Shown here piece by piece: positions 26,101 to 37,653 of a DNA stretch of 64,000 nucleotides. This DNA is from Solanum dulcamara. Lineage: Eukaryota; Streptophyta; Magnoliopsida; Solanales; Solanaceae. Within the stretch, counting starts at the first letter, position 1. Each line of letters opens with the position of its first letter. Below the pieces are notes generated by a model. The model had not been told where the DNA came from. It worked only from the letters and a program-made list of their open reading frames with translations, and did not search any database. The position numbers and the translations under genes were made by a program. Location of the stretch: assembly GCF_947179165.1 (NCBI RefSeq), contig NC_077239.1:71258134-71322133 (forward strand), in the 5' to 3' direction.

Positions 26101-27140
26101 TGAGTGTGACTCATCTGTGAATCCTCCATTGCTCCTGAGATCATGAGTATTAGATGCAGCGACTCCAACAGCATCTTTCTGCAGTTCTTCAAGTTCAAAA
26201 AGACTAAGCATTGAGGTTAGCTCCGGTGTTTGAGGATCAGAACCTGCAGGTGAATCGTCTCCAAGTCCTAAATCTGTCATGGTCCGGTGGGCGTGCCGGA
26301 TCACCCCAGTTGCATGATCATATCTTTCAGCCAATGCACGGTATGCTCTATAGAATTCTTCAACAAATTTCATTAACTCTGGACGTTTCTTATAGTACAT
26401 CTCTGCTCTCCTTGCAAAAGAATCAGCATCTTCATTTATGAGTTTGATCATTCCTTTAACCTTGGCATCCATATCTAGCAAAGTGAACAACAAATTGCAT
26501 TAGTAGTAATTCAAAAACACCGTATGAGAAAGAAATTACTTAAGAGGAAAAAGAGAATCCACATTTTCATGGTTGCTGAATCATTTCAAGAAATGTTATT
26601 TTGCAAAATTTATAAACTGAAATGCACGAAGTCATTGAGGTTTTAAGGCCATCAAGAGCATGTTAAGAATCAAACAACAACTCCACTTTGTGAACAACAC
26701 ATGTCACTATTTATGCAAGTCTTGTTTTACTGGTAACATGATGTTACCATTTCTGTAATCTGATGGAGATCACGCGAACTTCCATAAAATAAAATAAAAA
26801 AGAGTACTACATCTGATCTAACTCACCAAGAGCTTTCCTCAATCATTTCCACCATGATTTAGACAATCATGAATTCATATGGTACGTGGGCAGGAAATCA
26901 ATGCTTCACACTAAGTAAGCTCTCATTCAAAGGAAATGAAGGTCGAGCTAGAATAATTAATTCTTCCATTGATGACAACTTAGATTTCTCCTAAGATACC
27001 TCTAGCATAAGCAAACAGAGAAAGAAAACAGCAGTACCTGTGAGATTCTCCTGAAGCCATCTTGAGTTTTTGGGGCTGATGTGACTATCCCACCACCAAG
27101 AGTACATACGTCGAGAATCTTGATGCGAAAAAGCTGCCAT
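20106..27140 (-). CDS. NET1: NETWORKED-1-type actin-binding coiled-coil protein (NAB/KIP1 domain)
   Basis: The product is expected to bind actin filaments at membranes through an N-terminal NAB domain. Coding exons on the minus strand: 27140-27038, 26474-22045 and 21215-20106. The joins are GT-AG and in phase, giving 1880 residues, similar to NET1 proteins. The NAB domain occupies about residues 10-90, with YSWWWDSHISPKNSRWLQEN in exon 1 and DADSFARRAEMYYKKRPEL and YRALAERYDHATGVIR in exon 2. The rest is almost continuous heptad-rich coiled coil. Near residues 1045-1330 a 95-residue unit is repeated three times (SEELKLKIREKDHRG at each start). The C-terminal exon ends with the IGRLQLEVQKLQFVLLKL block and a basic, cysteine-containing tail (KKAPFCACIQPPTQGD), as in this family. 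A shorter start inside exon 2 was rejected because exon 1 completes the NAB domain. Confidence 0.93.
22592..23440 (-). repeat. Three in-frame 285-bp tandem repeats in the NET1 coiled coil
   Basis: Landmarks recur exactly 285 bp apart: the caaaat.tgatg block at about 22594, 22879 and 23164, and the tgatctttctccctta block at 22811, 23096 and 23381. The period is 95 codons, so the frame and presumably the heptad register are kept. Copies differ by scattered substitutions, which implies an expansion younger than the gene. Confidence 0.92.
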
Positions 27141-28060
27141 CTTCCCAAGTTTATGTTACAAATTATGTAGATTTCTCCTCAAAATTCGTTCAACTCAGCA
27201 AATGTGAGCCAGGAAAAAAATTATAGCTTTTGAAAACAAATATACTAGAACTTTGAGACACCCAATTCAATGCTTAGTTATTGATTTATAAGCCTTGTTC
27301 TATTAGTCCCTGTAGATAACAGCAAGAAGAAATAGATTTAAGGAACAAAACCAAACATTGAAAAATGAAAGAAATATACTGTTAAAGCACTGATTAGGAA
27401 GAAACTTACCTGATCACTGAAATCCAATTCAAGTTCATAATACAAACTATGCAGATTGCTTCTCAAATATTGTTCAAACTTTAAGCAAAATGTGAGCCAG
27501 GGAAACAAATATGGCCTCAGAAACGAGTATACGGCACCCAATTCAACGCTTAGTAATGGGTTTTATATATCTTGATCTATTAGTCCCTGTAAGTAACAAC
27601 AATGAAATGAAGATTAAGGAATGAAACAACACAGTCCAAAATGAAAATTTTAGTGTAATTAAAGCTAAATAAATCCAACTCCAAGAAATTAACTGTAATC
27701 TAAACATGAAAAATTAAGCAAACTCTGCAGATCACTGAATCAAACAAAGGGTAAAAAAAAAACTAGGTTAAATCAACACAATACTCAGACCAAAAAATAG
27801 TTCCTTAATCCAGAAGCAAAAGTCAAAAATCACAGATTGAACAAGAAACAACTAAAAATCCATTAAGGGGTTGTTTAAGCTTCAACAAAAACTCGAACTG
27901 AACAGATTTAAGCAAAAAAAAAAACTGACATGATCATGGAGGAAAACCAAATTACCAAGAACATGAAATCAAAATTGGGATTAGCAGCTTCAAAAGTGAA
28001 TAACAACTCCTTGTGGGTTTTTCTAAATCAACCCATTTCTTCAGTTGGATCTCTCTAGAA
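27141..28060 (-). promoter_or_regulatory. Untranslated leader exons of NET1 with a duplicated exon
   Basis: Reading the minus strand, exon 1 can extend up to an acceptor ctacag at 27309/27310. A preceding non-coding exon fits 27586-27410 (acceptor ttacag before 27586, donor GTAAG at 27409). A first non-coding exon would end at 27956 (donor GTAAT). The 27410-27586 segment and its acceptor flank are similar to 27150-27309, for example tgtgagccagg and ctattagtccctgt at both places, roughly 280-288 bp apart. All this is inferred from splice signals; no transcript was seen. Confidence 0.5.
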
Positions 28061-29474
28061 TTTATTTATTTTCGGCTCTTTGATACGCCTCGCTGTGATA
28101 TACCTACTGTTGTATGAGGAGCTAAAAGTGTTTAATAGTAGGAGAAGAAGAACAGAAAAGGCAGGGGTAAAAAAGACAAGAAAGAGACAAAAAGTTGGCA
28201 CTGTTAGGCGTAACGTCCGTCCAATTTTATGTTGCTCATTTGGAATTTCTATGTATTTTTTGTCTGCGGAACTAAGTAAATGACGAGATTGACCTTGGGA
28301 TTTGGAAAATGCCTTTGTCAATAATGATCCAATAGTTGACTGTAATAACTGCACTCAACTCTTAATCGTAGGGTTAGGTTTACTAATTTCAATTCGTACC
28401 ACGTGAAATTATATAAAAAAAAGAATATTTTTTTATATAATTTTTTTTTATTTTCGTAATTAGAACCTAATCTATCATCTAATTAAGGACGAATAATTCT
28501 ATTTCTTCAAATCCATCCACAACTTCCAACTTGCCCAACTCCTGAAATTCACTGAAATTGAATTTATTACGATAGAGTTTTAATTGTGACCTTAGTAGTT
28601 GCTATACAACACTCTGTTGTAGTCTGTACCACTCGTACTAATTTTTCTAGTGTATAAAATAAGGAAATTTAAAGAATTTATTGTGCCCATAATAGAAGAG
28701 AGGAAAGAAAACCAACAAAGGCTATGGTGGAATGGTAAATACTCATTCATTCAGAGATATCGAATTCAAGTCTCCTTGGGTACGGAGTTGTCTTTGTTAG
28801 GGAGTGTTCTACCCCCAATATGGAACTTTCCGATGCGAATCCAGACTTAATCGGACTCCAATGTGAGTATCGAACAGCGGATGGGAAATCAAAAAAAAAT
28901 TGGGTTGGGCTCTCTTGTACCAGTTACTTAAATCAATATAATATTATCTTTTCTACCAAAACAAAATTAGACAATGGAATAATAAATTGTGCGCAAAATT
29001 AAATGCATAGTTGAAAATGATGAAATAAACTTTTCTTTAAAATAGAGATTTAATGTAGTACTGGTATAACATTATTTTTTTAAAAAATTACCTAAAAACA
29101 CAACTTATATTATCATATTCTCTAAATTCTCTAACATTTGAAAAAATATTGGTCAGCATCTACACACGCCGTGCTTGGTGCCAAAATATGCCTTATGTGT
29201 AAAATAGAATAAAATAAAGAAAGTACACACAATACATATACTCATTTTGGTTGGTGAGCTTTTAAAAAAAAAGTGGGGCGGCTTTGGCCGGTGGCAACGG
29301 TAGCTACGCCTCTTCAATCGTCACAAGCCACGCAATATACTTATTCATTTCTATATATGACCCACGTTTATCATGCCTTCTTACATTTTATCTTATTTTT
29401 TAAGCTTTTTTTATTTATTTTTGGTCGGTGTTTGATATTAATATTGAACTCTAATTAACTTGAGTTCGCAACAT
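28061..29474. other. NET1 upstream region and intergenic DNA
   Basis: The first few hundred bases probably hold the NET1 promoter and transcription start, possibly near 28100-28200 on the minus strand. The remainder is AT-rich with no exon-like frames. A short tract near 29080-29135 (attacctaaaaacacaactta) resembles the flanks of the palindromic cluster near 8600 and may be a small element end. Confidence 0.4.
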
Positions 29475-29482
29475 GTAAGGTC

Positions 29483-29671
29483 CAGAGGCGGAGCCATTTT
29501 ATAGTGAGAGGGTTTATTTGAACTTTCTTTGGCGAAATTTTATACTATTTGTATATAGTCAAAATAATTTGTTATGTATATATATTAGATATCGAATCTC
29601 TTTCGGCTAGTTCATGTGTCGAATTTTTCAGATTTTAAATCCGCTTATAAAATATTATGACTCCGCCACTG
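29483..29671. mobile_element. hAT-type MITE, 189 bp, CAGAGGCGGAGCCA termini
   Basis: The left end CAGAGGCGGAGCCA matches the reverse complement of the right end (TGACTCCGCCACTG) at 12 of 14 positions. The flanking octamers gtaaggtc (29475-29482) and agaaggtc (29672-29679) agree at 6 of 8 positions, consistent with a decayed 8-bp hAT TSD. No coding capacity. Confidence 0.7.
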
Positions 29672-29679
29672 AGAAGGTC

Positions 29680-32600
29680 CATTGAAGGTGGAAGTCATTC
29701 TTTTTCTTTACCTTTACCTTTTATAGGAGCTTCCACGTTTTTTGCTTTTTAGTGACTTAAATTCAAAAGCGGATCTAGAGGATGTTCATCCAAACTCACT
29801 CGATAAAAAGCTATATTGCATATATATGGTAAAAAAAAATATTTTTCATATATATATATGGTGATTTTTTTTTATTTTCATGACTTGTCAACCTGCATAT
29901 CCTGATTCACTTTACATAATAAAGGGTTATGCGAATGGTTTAGAGGTTTATAATTTACTTTGAGGTTGCAAGTAAAAATTGTGTGAATTTTTATTTTTCA
30001 AATTTCCTTAATAAAAATGATGAATTTATCAATATTCGAACCTATAACATCAAAGTTGAAGGTAGAGGGTGATGCTTATGATCCGATCAATCTCTCTTAA
30101 TCATATAAAGTCATTTTTAAAATAATTTATTTTATATTTAAAATTCAAACTCAAAACTTCTAACTAAAATGAAAGAAATCTTATTCGTTACGCAAAATTT
30201 GTTGGTGCTTTATTTTTCAAGTTGCCTCTTGGGCAACGTCAAGTGAATGATGATATGGGCCAAGAATTACAGAACTATATGTCTTTGAGTTGTCCATTTC
30301 TGCAAGAATCAAATAATTCAAGATGGAATAAAGATAAGCACACAATTGTGTTATGTCTCAAAACAAATTTCACAAAGCATTAAGTCTATTATTCAAATAA
30401 ATTCAACTCGATCTACTAAATTTATTGTGATTAATATCTTTAAAGGTCATTTAGCTATAGAAATTTATTTAGTAAAATTGTTGATTTTTATTTAGTAGCA
30501 ATAAAATCACTCAATTTAGAATTTATTATCTTTCAAAATCACTCAACTAAATTTATCATTAAATAAAATCTAGCATGACAAAATAAATTGTTTTATGTTA
30601 TATAAATATGCATCCATAAATAAATAAATAAAAAAAGAAAATCATTATGCTTCTTTTTACTTCTTTATGTTAAGATAGGAAATAATTTTTGGATTATGTA
30701 TTTATTGAATATTTATTCTCATCTAGAAAAATAATATATCTATTTCATTCATATGTTAGTTTTACAAAAACCTCTAAAAAAAAAAATTTAAAAAAAAAGA
30801 GGGAAAGAAAGAAATCAGTTCTAGAAAATCTTATCACTGATTCTCTGTCTCTTTCTTTTTTGAATGGACGATTTTTTGTGGAATTGATATGAATGGAGTA
30901 AATATTAAATTTTTGAAACAGATTAAATATTCAATAGATATATAAGTAGAAATTATAGGCTACACGTATCTCCTGCTTAACAAAAAGAAGGAGAAAAAGC
31001 ATAATGAGTTTTTTGTTTATTTGTAGGGGTCATATTTATATGAAACAAAAAAAATTTGGCTTATGTCAGATTTTTTTAATGATAAATTTAGTTTCGTAAT
31101 TTTGATAGATAAAAATTTGATTTTATTGATATATTATAAAGTTTATGACTTTGCTAAATAATTTTTTTATTGTTAAATGATCTTTTGAAATATTAACTCA
31201 ACTTATAAATAAAATTGTTAACTTTTTAATCGTTCTAATTTAATGAAATGTCTGTAAAAAAAAAAAACCCTCCTTTTCTACTTGATCCTCAATAAAAAAA
31301 ACAGAAGGAGAAAACAGTTCCGTTTGAGAAATCAAGTACTCCATCACAAAGTATTTGATAACTTTTTTTCTTTTAAAATTTAAACTAAATAAATTTTGAT
31401 TAATGTTTTATAATATATTGTTTAATTAACTCATTTAAAATTGTTATTTAATTATGACTTTAATAAGGTAGGGATAAGTTAGGTGATTGCCTAGATGGTG
31501 TCAATCATATGACATGCTTTTTTTTAACCCGTAAATAATCTATTATTCATTAGAGCACATGCCTACATCATTGCTTCTTTGCATAGGAATTTGCTTCTTT
31601 TTTTCCACACAAATTTACTTCTTCTTCAAGAAAATCATCCGAAGTAAAATCTATTCGTTTATTTTTATTTGTTCATTAAATAAAAATATTTTTTTTGCAT
31701 ATTTTTAAAAGGATATCTTTTTTCTTATTTATTCTTAATGTTAGCTGTTCATTTTTAAAATTATGACTCTCTTTATTCCATATTAAGTGAATTTTTGAGG
31801 GATTTTTATTATTCAAAATAATTGAATTGTTCAAAGTTCAAGATAGATGTTTGAAACTTTTTTCATATTTGTCTTTTCATTTATTGAAGTTTTATATTTT
31901 TTACGAGATAAAACACACTGCTTACAAAGTTATATTTATGATTTTAAAAGGGCAATAGTGAAAAATGTGGTTTAACTTATGTCCTTAAATATTTTTCTTA
32001 ATATGTGTGTATTATTTCATAAATTCATTTAATATGAAATGGAGAGATTACTACGCATCATTTAGTTAGTACTTTATTAGGAAAGACCATTTCATTATAA
32101 TTATTAAAAAAATGAAGGATGTGGTCATGTCACTTAAATAAACTAAATATTTGTCTAGAAATACTTCTAGACGCGTGTTCATAAAATCTTTGTCCATTTG
32201 ATATATGTAACAGTTTTATTAGTTGATACGTTATTTTTTTAAAATATATTTTTATTTGACTTCTTTAATATCCTAAACTCTCCTCTTTCGAGTCGGAGAT
32301 AACGATGACACGACAGAGACGAGACCACAGCTAAGATGATGAATGTCACAGTTGAAATAAATTAATTTATATGGTGATAGTCTTAGCCTTTAATTAACTT
32401 TAAACTTAATACTATTAATTTAATTATTTAGATTTGCCAAAGTGAAATTATTATTTTACCTGACATGCCACTTGGCAGAATTTTTAAAGAAAAGAGAGAG
32501 TGTACACACATCATTAGAAACTAGCCGAGGTATATTTCACTAACTATTGAGAGATAGTTCAAATAAAAAATTCACACTCTCAATAATTTAGAAATAAAAT

Positions 32601-33208
32601 TCAAAATACTGAGATAATTTAAGTGTGTTTTTGATCTTTTCACTATTTTTTCTTATGATACATCATATTCGTTTGAACTCTTCATTTATAGTCTAGTTTG
32701 ACTTGTAATCTTTATTAAGATAAATCCAAATTTGTGTTTCATGTTAAAAATAACTTGTTTAATTGAGCCCTTAAATTATTCATCACTATTTAGTTGAGTT
32801 ATCAACGAGATATTTTGAAAAATGGCATTAGCTTGGTTGTTTTATGTTGGAATATAGTCGTTGAAATATGTGTTTGTCAATAGATGTGGGCATGTGGCAA
32901 ATGGATGGGCTAAATCAAGTTTGGATTGGCCAAATTTGATTAAATAAATAAACTGGTTAAAACTCAATCTGCCTAATATATATTTGGATCAAGAATCAAG
33001 ATTAAGCTAAACATTAGATCATAAACAAATTCGCTCAACTTGACCCATGCATTAATAATTGGATTACTAGCTAATTCTCCCTTTGTTGCCTTTGAAGTTT
33101 TATACTCTCTAGGAAAGTAAGGTTAGGTCTTCTAAGTTTTGATTTGGCAAGTAATTAATGAATAAACTTCAGATCACAACAGAATGTATTGTTAATCATT
33201 TAAAGAGA
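29680..33208. other. Gene-poor intergenic DNA with an old internal duplication
   Basis: AT-rich, with no gene or intact element. Two blocks here (30230-30395 and 31480-31590) are similar, in the same order, to 33475-33635 and 33795-33890, so the region was once duplicated. Around 32875-33060 a gtgggcatgtggcaaatggat-like stretch may be a decayed transposon, but no ends are clear. Confidence 0.45.
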
Positions 33209-33449
33209 TACTCTCTACTTTCCATTTTAGTTGTCATGGTAAGGTTTGCACAATCTTTAAAAAAATATTAATTAGGAGCGTTATTTGACTAATATACCCC
33301 TTATTAATTTTTTAATCCTTATCTATTTACGTGCTTCTAGAATAATTAATGCTAAGGACAAAGTTGAAAAAAAATAATTAATTCTCTTTTGATTATTTAA
33401 ATTGACAACTATTTTTAGTAAATATAACAATTAATATGGGACGGAGGGG
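33209..33449. mobile_element. MITE with CTCCCTCCGTCCCA-like inverted ends, copy 1
   Basis: The element starts with a ctctctactttccattttagt end and finishes with gggacggaggggta, an inverted match to the ctccctccatccc end of the better copy at 39100-39362. The interior blocks (gcacaatctttaa, tttgactaatatacccctta, ctaaggacaaagttg, aaattgacaacta) are shared in order with that copy. The TSD is not resolved. Confidence 0.65.
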
Positions 33450-34838
33450 TATATAATAGAGAGATGCCAATAACAACGTCAAGTGAATCATGATGAGATA
33501 GGACCAGAATTAGAGAACTCTATGTATTGAGTTGTCCATTTCCAATAACAATCAAAATAATTCACGATAGAATGAAGGACAAGCACAATTATGTTAGGCC
33601 TAAAAAAACAATTTCACGAAGCAAAAAGTTTAGGCATAATATAAACATGTTTTTTAATTTGATTTCAATTGACATTTATGCCTTCTAATTTCAAGTGTAT
33701 ATAAATAAATACTTAAACTTGCATATAATTTTACAAATAGACAAACGTGTTCTATCTAACATAATATGCATCAGTTCGAGTTATCTCATGCGAATTGTGG
33801 GGGAAATTTGGTGATTGCCTAGATGGCTCAATTCATAGCACCTGCCCCAAAAAAATTATAATTCATTCACTCACATGCCAAACATCATTGCCTTGGGAGG
33901 TCTCTTAAAAAGTTTGGGGAAGGTATATAAAATTAATTTATTAAGCTAATTAGTTATTTTGATATAAAATTATTTTATTAAGCTAATTAGTTATTTTGGA
34001 GTACCGTGTCATAATTGCAGTACTAAATATGGAAAATTAGGTGAATTTATTTTTAGTTGACTTTGGCAATATTTAATTTTCTGTGACAAAAGATAGAAAA
34101 AATAATTTTTGTGTGATAAATTTTGAAGTTGGATGATTTTTATGTGATACAAAATAGAAAAAAGATTTTTGTGTGATAAACTTTAAAGTTAGAATGATTT
34201 TTTATGTAAAAAAAATAGAAAAGCGTCTTTTGTGAATTTTTTAGCGGATAATAATTTAAATTAAGACCATATCAAAACGCCTAAACTGGCTATACTTTTA
34301 TGGCTCACAATTTTATCATAATATTATAAAATTATACAAAAATTTCCTCTTTTTTTTACTCTTTTAATATTATCTTTTAATTTTTTTAAAAAATTTAAAA
34401 TCTCAAAAGATATAGTTTCACGTTAAGATTTTAGATGGCATGAATATTATTGATAATTAATTAATAATTGTTTTAAATATGCTTGATGAAATATTTTTTA
34501 GCAAAATTGATTTATTAAAGACTAAAAATAGTGGGTTAAAATACTAGACCCGTTATTAGCTATCTAAGACATCCTTTTTTAGTACGTGACTTTATTTAGG
34601 CAAAAACAGTGTGTGGTTTTTTTAATTGTGAAATAAATGACTATAGCAACGGAAGAGAAATATAGTATAATCGATCAATATTTGAGTAATGTCATCGTAG
34701 AGCGGTAATTTTATAAAGAATATATTGTTATATTTATAAGCGTTGTTGGTTTTAGGGGGGAAAAACTACTATAGAGGAGTAAACTATAACATAAGAAATA
34801 AATTTAAAAGAAAACTTGAGTGTTATAGTAAAATGATG
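33450..34838. other. Intergenic DNA, second copy of the old duplication
   Basis: Contains 33475-33635 and 33795-33890, related to blocks at 30230 and 31480. The rest, including short runs of ttttgtgtgataaa near 34110-34210 repeated about three times, is non-coding. Confidence 0.45.
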
Positions 34839-35174
34839 TTATAAATAGGAAAAATTAGCTAATAGATAAATTTTACAACTTATTCATTGAAAATAACTAT
34901 ACTTTAAAAATATTAGTAAAAAGAATAATTTTTAGTCAAGTAGCAAATAAATGGTATCCTAAATTATCTGATTTTTATCCCACATTTTATGCACAATTTG
35001 ATTTTTTTCTTCTTTCTTTCAATTATCTGATATTTTCTCTCTCTAAATTCAAATAAACTAAAAGATAAAATATATTTTTTTCTCTATTTCCCCCTATTCC
35101 ATCTAGAGATAAGATTATACGTTTTTTCCTACATGTATTCATCTTTTTCTCTATCTATTTCCAAAAAATTGTAG

Positions 35175-35575
35175 CCTCTTCTTTTTATTTTGTATTTGTT
35201 CCTTTTATTTTTCTCTTTAATTTGTATCCACTCCAAAGTAATGCTAATTAAAATTGTATTTTATATTAAAATTTATATTTTTAGGCAATTTTGTATCTAT
35301 TTAATCCTTCATTCGAATAGCTATAGAATTTAGTATCTCTATTTTTTGTATTCATACGAATACTCATGTTTTTTCAAAGTAAATGGATACAAAAAATTTC
35401 ACCAAACCAATTAGAATTGTATTTTTTTTCTTTAAATGGTTGTATTATGTATCGAATTTGTTGCTTTTTCAGAAAATTGTAGCCTTTTCTCTTTAATTTG
35501 TATTTATTCCTTTTATTTTCTCTTTAATTTGTATCCACTCCAGAGTAATGCCAATTACAATTGTATTTTTTCTTT
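35175..35575. repeat. Diverged ~300-bp tandem repeat inside the Mutator-like element
   Basis: A block reading aaattgtagcc, tttgtattt.ttccttttatttt, ctctttaatttgtatccac and tccaaagtaatgc at about 35165-35265 recurs at about 35475-35575 with few changes. Further weaker copies of its ttgtattcactcc core are seen near 35645, 35735 and 35840. Confidence 0.65.
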
Positions 35576-36002
35576 ATATGATTTAATTATGTATTCAAAT
35601 TGTTACTTTTTCCAGAAAATTGTATCATTTTTCTACAATTGTATTCACTCTGATACGTATGGCTTTTGTATATCTATCAATTTTAATTTGGGAAATCATG
35701 CATATTTCATGAATCTTGTTCTTTTTTGTTTGTATTCACTCCAAGATTATGCCAAAAGAGATTTCATATTTTCTAAAAAAAATGTATGAAATATGTATAA
35801 CAATTATTTCCTGTCAGAATATTGTATCCGTTTTGAAATTCTATTCACTTTAATTTGTATGCTTTTTATATTTATATTACTTCAGATTTCACATATCTAT
35901 CACAAACCCCTTCTTCCTGATGATTTCTTTCAAAGAATTTAGCATCCTTCACAAAAAAAACTATACATATAGGATACTTTGACAAATATTTGCTATCTTT
36001 CT

Positions 36003-36176
36003 TCAATAACCATATATACGTATACCCATTTCGTTGTGTATTTTCAAAGGTGCATTGCTATCTTCGATCTTATACTTCAACTTCATACAATTATATCTCG
36101 AATCAACATCAATTTGTTTAGCAACCTCCTCCACTAAATTTTGAAATGTTGCATACTCCTTAATCATAATAGCCTC
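36003..36176 (-). pseudogene. Remnant resembling a MULE transposase N-terminal domain
   Basis: Reading the minus strand from 36176 gives an open stretch with EYATFQNLVEEVAKQIDVD, then YKIEDSNAPLKIHNEMGIRI, ending in a stop at 36003. After a shift of frame the text continues LKKDSKYLSKYPICI. Plant MULE proteins commonly have a domain of this pattern before the transposase (a hydrophobic LV..VA.Q...D block, a PL.I.ND.G block and a following LKK..K..PLCI block). The match is by my pattern memory, not by a search. The transposase core is not recognisable downstream, so this is a broken remnant. Confidence 0.5.
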
Positions 36177-37052
36177 TATCGTGTAATCAGCATATTAATT
36201 ATCTCAGTTCCCTCTTTCCAAATGCATGATCAGAAAATTAATGCTCCACATATCTAATTATATCCCAAAAAAAATATTACAATCAGACAAAAAAAGTATT
36301 CCAATATCAAAGAAGCACATTGAATTCTCAAACCATTATTATACAAATATTCAAATCCATTCAACATCTTATTCGTATTCAAAATCAGAACAGAAAACAA
36401 AATGATTAATATACAAATATTCCAAATGTATCACAAAACAAAATGTATCTAAAGCACATCGTATTCCAAAACAAAATGTTTTACAATCACTTTTTATTTC
36501 AAAAAGATTAATATACAAATATTCAAAACGATTCAACATTTGATTTGTATCCATAATCCACACTGCACAACTGATTAGTATGCATATGATAAATTATTTT
36601 TACTATGACCAAAATTGATGGGTAGTAAATTCAGGATATAAATTTGATATCAGAAAAAATACAATTATAAGATACACATCAAAATGTATGTACATTTTGT
36701 TTGTATTCCAAACAAAGTGTAAAGGACTCAATATGTGATTTGTATTCAAATTATTTTTTCACAATTCTGATTTCTAATAAAAAACCACTTGACGAAGCAA
36801 ATTTTGTATCAAATAAGATTTGCACAATGCATACAATATTTGTTTTGCCTTCACCATCAAATAAGAGAATTCGAAACAAAATTGAATTCACAACAACACA
36901 TTCAAATAATTTTTATTTTTATTTTTATTTTTAAAAGAGTGAATCTTTGATTCATTTGCAGTAATCTTACTAAGGCCAATTACAAATCAAACATCAAAAA
37001 TTATCATCTTTTACATTGGCCGAAAATTCAAAAAGATACCCAAATTCAAACA

Positions 37053-37177
37053 CTAGTTGCTAGTAAACTTAGTCACAGCCTTATCCCTTCAAAAACAACA
37101 TGCTCAGCCAATTCACCTGGCAAAACAAGTCTCGTAGCAGTCTGAATTTCCCTAGAAGTAATAGTAGGCTTCTTGTT
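37053..37177 (-). pseudogene. Captured 3' fragment of a histone H2B gene
   Basis: On the minus strand from 37177 the translation runs [20 protein letters not shown] and then [11 protein letters not shown]. After a one-base deletion it continues [10 protein letters not shown] and the stop TAG at 37053-37055. That is the conserved C-terminal part of plant H2B (about the last 43 residues), with a few substitutions. The match starts abruptly at 37177: upstream codons do not fit H2B, so the 5' part was never captured or has been lost. It cannot make a histone. It sits near the right end of the Mutator-like element, the expected situation for gene capture. Confidence 0.85.
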
Positions 37178-37653
37178 GATTCAAACGAAATTTGGAGGTT
37201 CAAACAAAAATTGAATTCGAAATACCTGATTGAATTTAGCACGATTTTAATTTGTCAGTATAGATCTCCTTTTCTTAGCCAAAAACTTGATCAATCGAAT
37301 TGCATTATACAAGAGTTGAATCTCGTTAATAGAGGTTGAAAAAGATGATTTAAGCTCGTTAATGGAGGAAGAGAGAAAAGATGGAATTGAGTCGCCTGTT
37401 TTGCTCTCCTAAAAGAAAATGTAACTAAATGAATATTTTCAGGAAAACATTACCATAGTTGAAAGATTCTCTCTCATATTTTTCTCCAATTTGTTATTTA
37501 TTAGATGTTTTCTTCTTTTTTAAAAAAAAATATACAAAATCAGGCGAAATAGCAACTTAAAATATTATCATTTTTAATAAATATTGAAATGTAGCTAGAG
37601 AGTCCTATTAAATACTAAAATATTGTTATTTTGAAAATTTTCTCTTATAAATA

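Larger units (their letters stand above)
34848..37644 (-). mobile_element. Decayed Mutator-like element carrying transposase and histone H2B remnants
   Basis: Seen: a 9-bp direct repeat TTATAAATA at 34839-34847 and 37645-37653 flanks ends GGAAAAATTAGC and, inverted, GAGAAAATTTTC. Inverted similarity further in is weak. Inside are many diverged copies of a ttgtattcactcc-like motif, a minus-strand remnant resembling the N-terminus of MULE transposases (36003-36176) and a minus-strand fragment of a histone H2B gene (37053-37177). Known: MULEs make 9-11-bp TSDs and are known to capture host gene pieces. The boundaries are inferred, since AT-rich 9-mers can match by chance. The transposase-like remnant supports the class. 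Confidence 0.6.

Noticed and set aside
28055..28354. 99-codon minus-strand frame upstream of NET1
   Set aside because: No family resemblance and it lies where the NET1 promoter or leader is expected; could at most be an upstream frame.
35436..36934. Frames of 64-117 codons rich in Phe, Tyr and Ile
   Set aside because: They come from AT-rich repeats of the Mutator-like element and do not resemble proteins.
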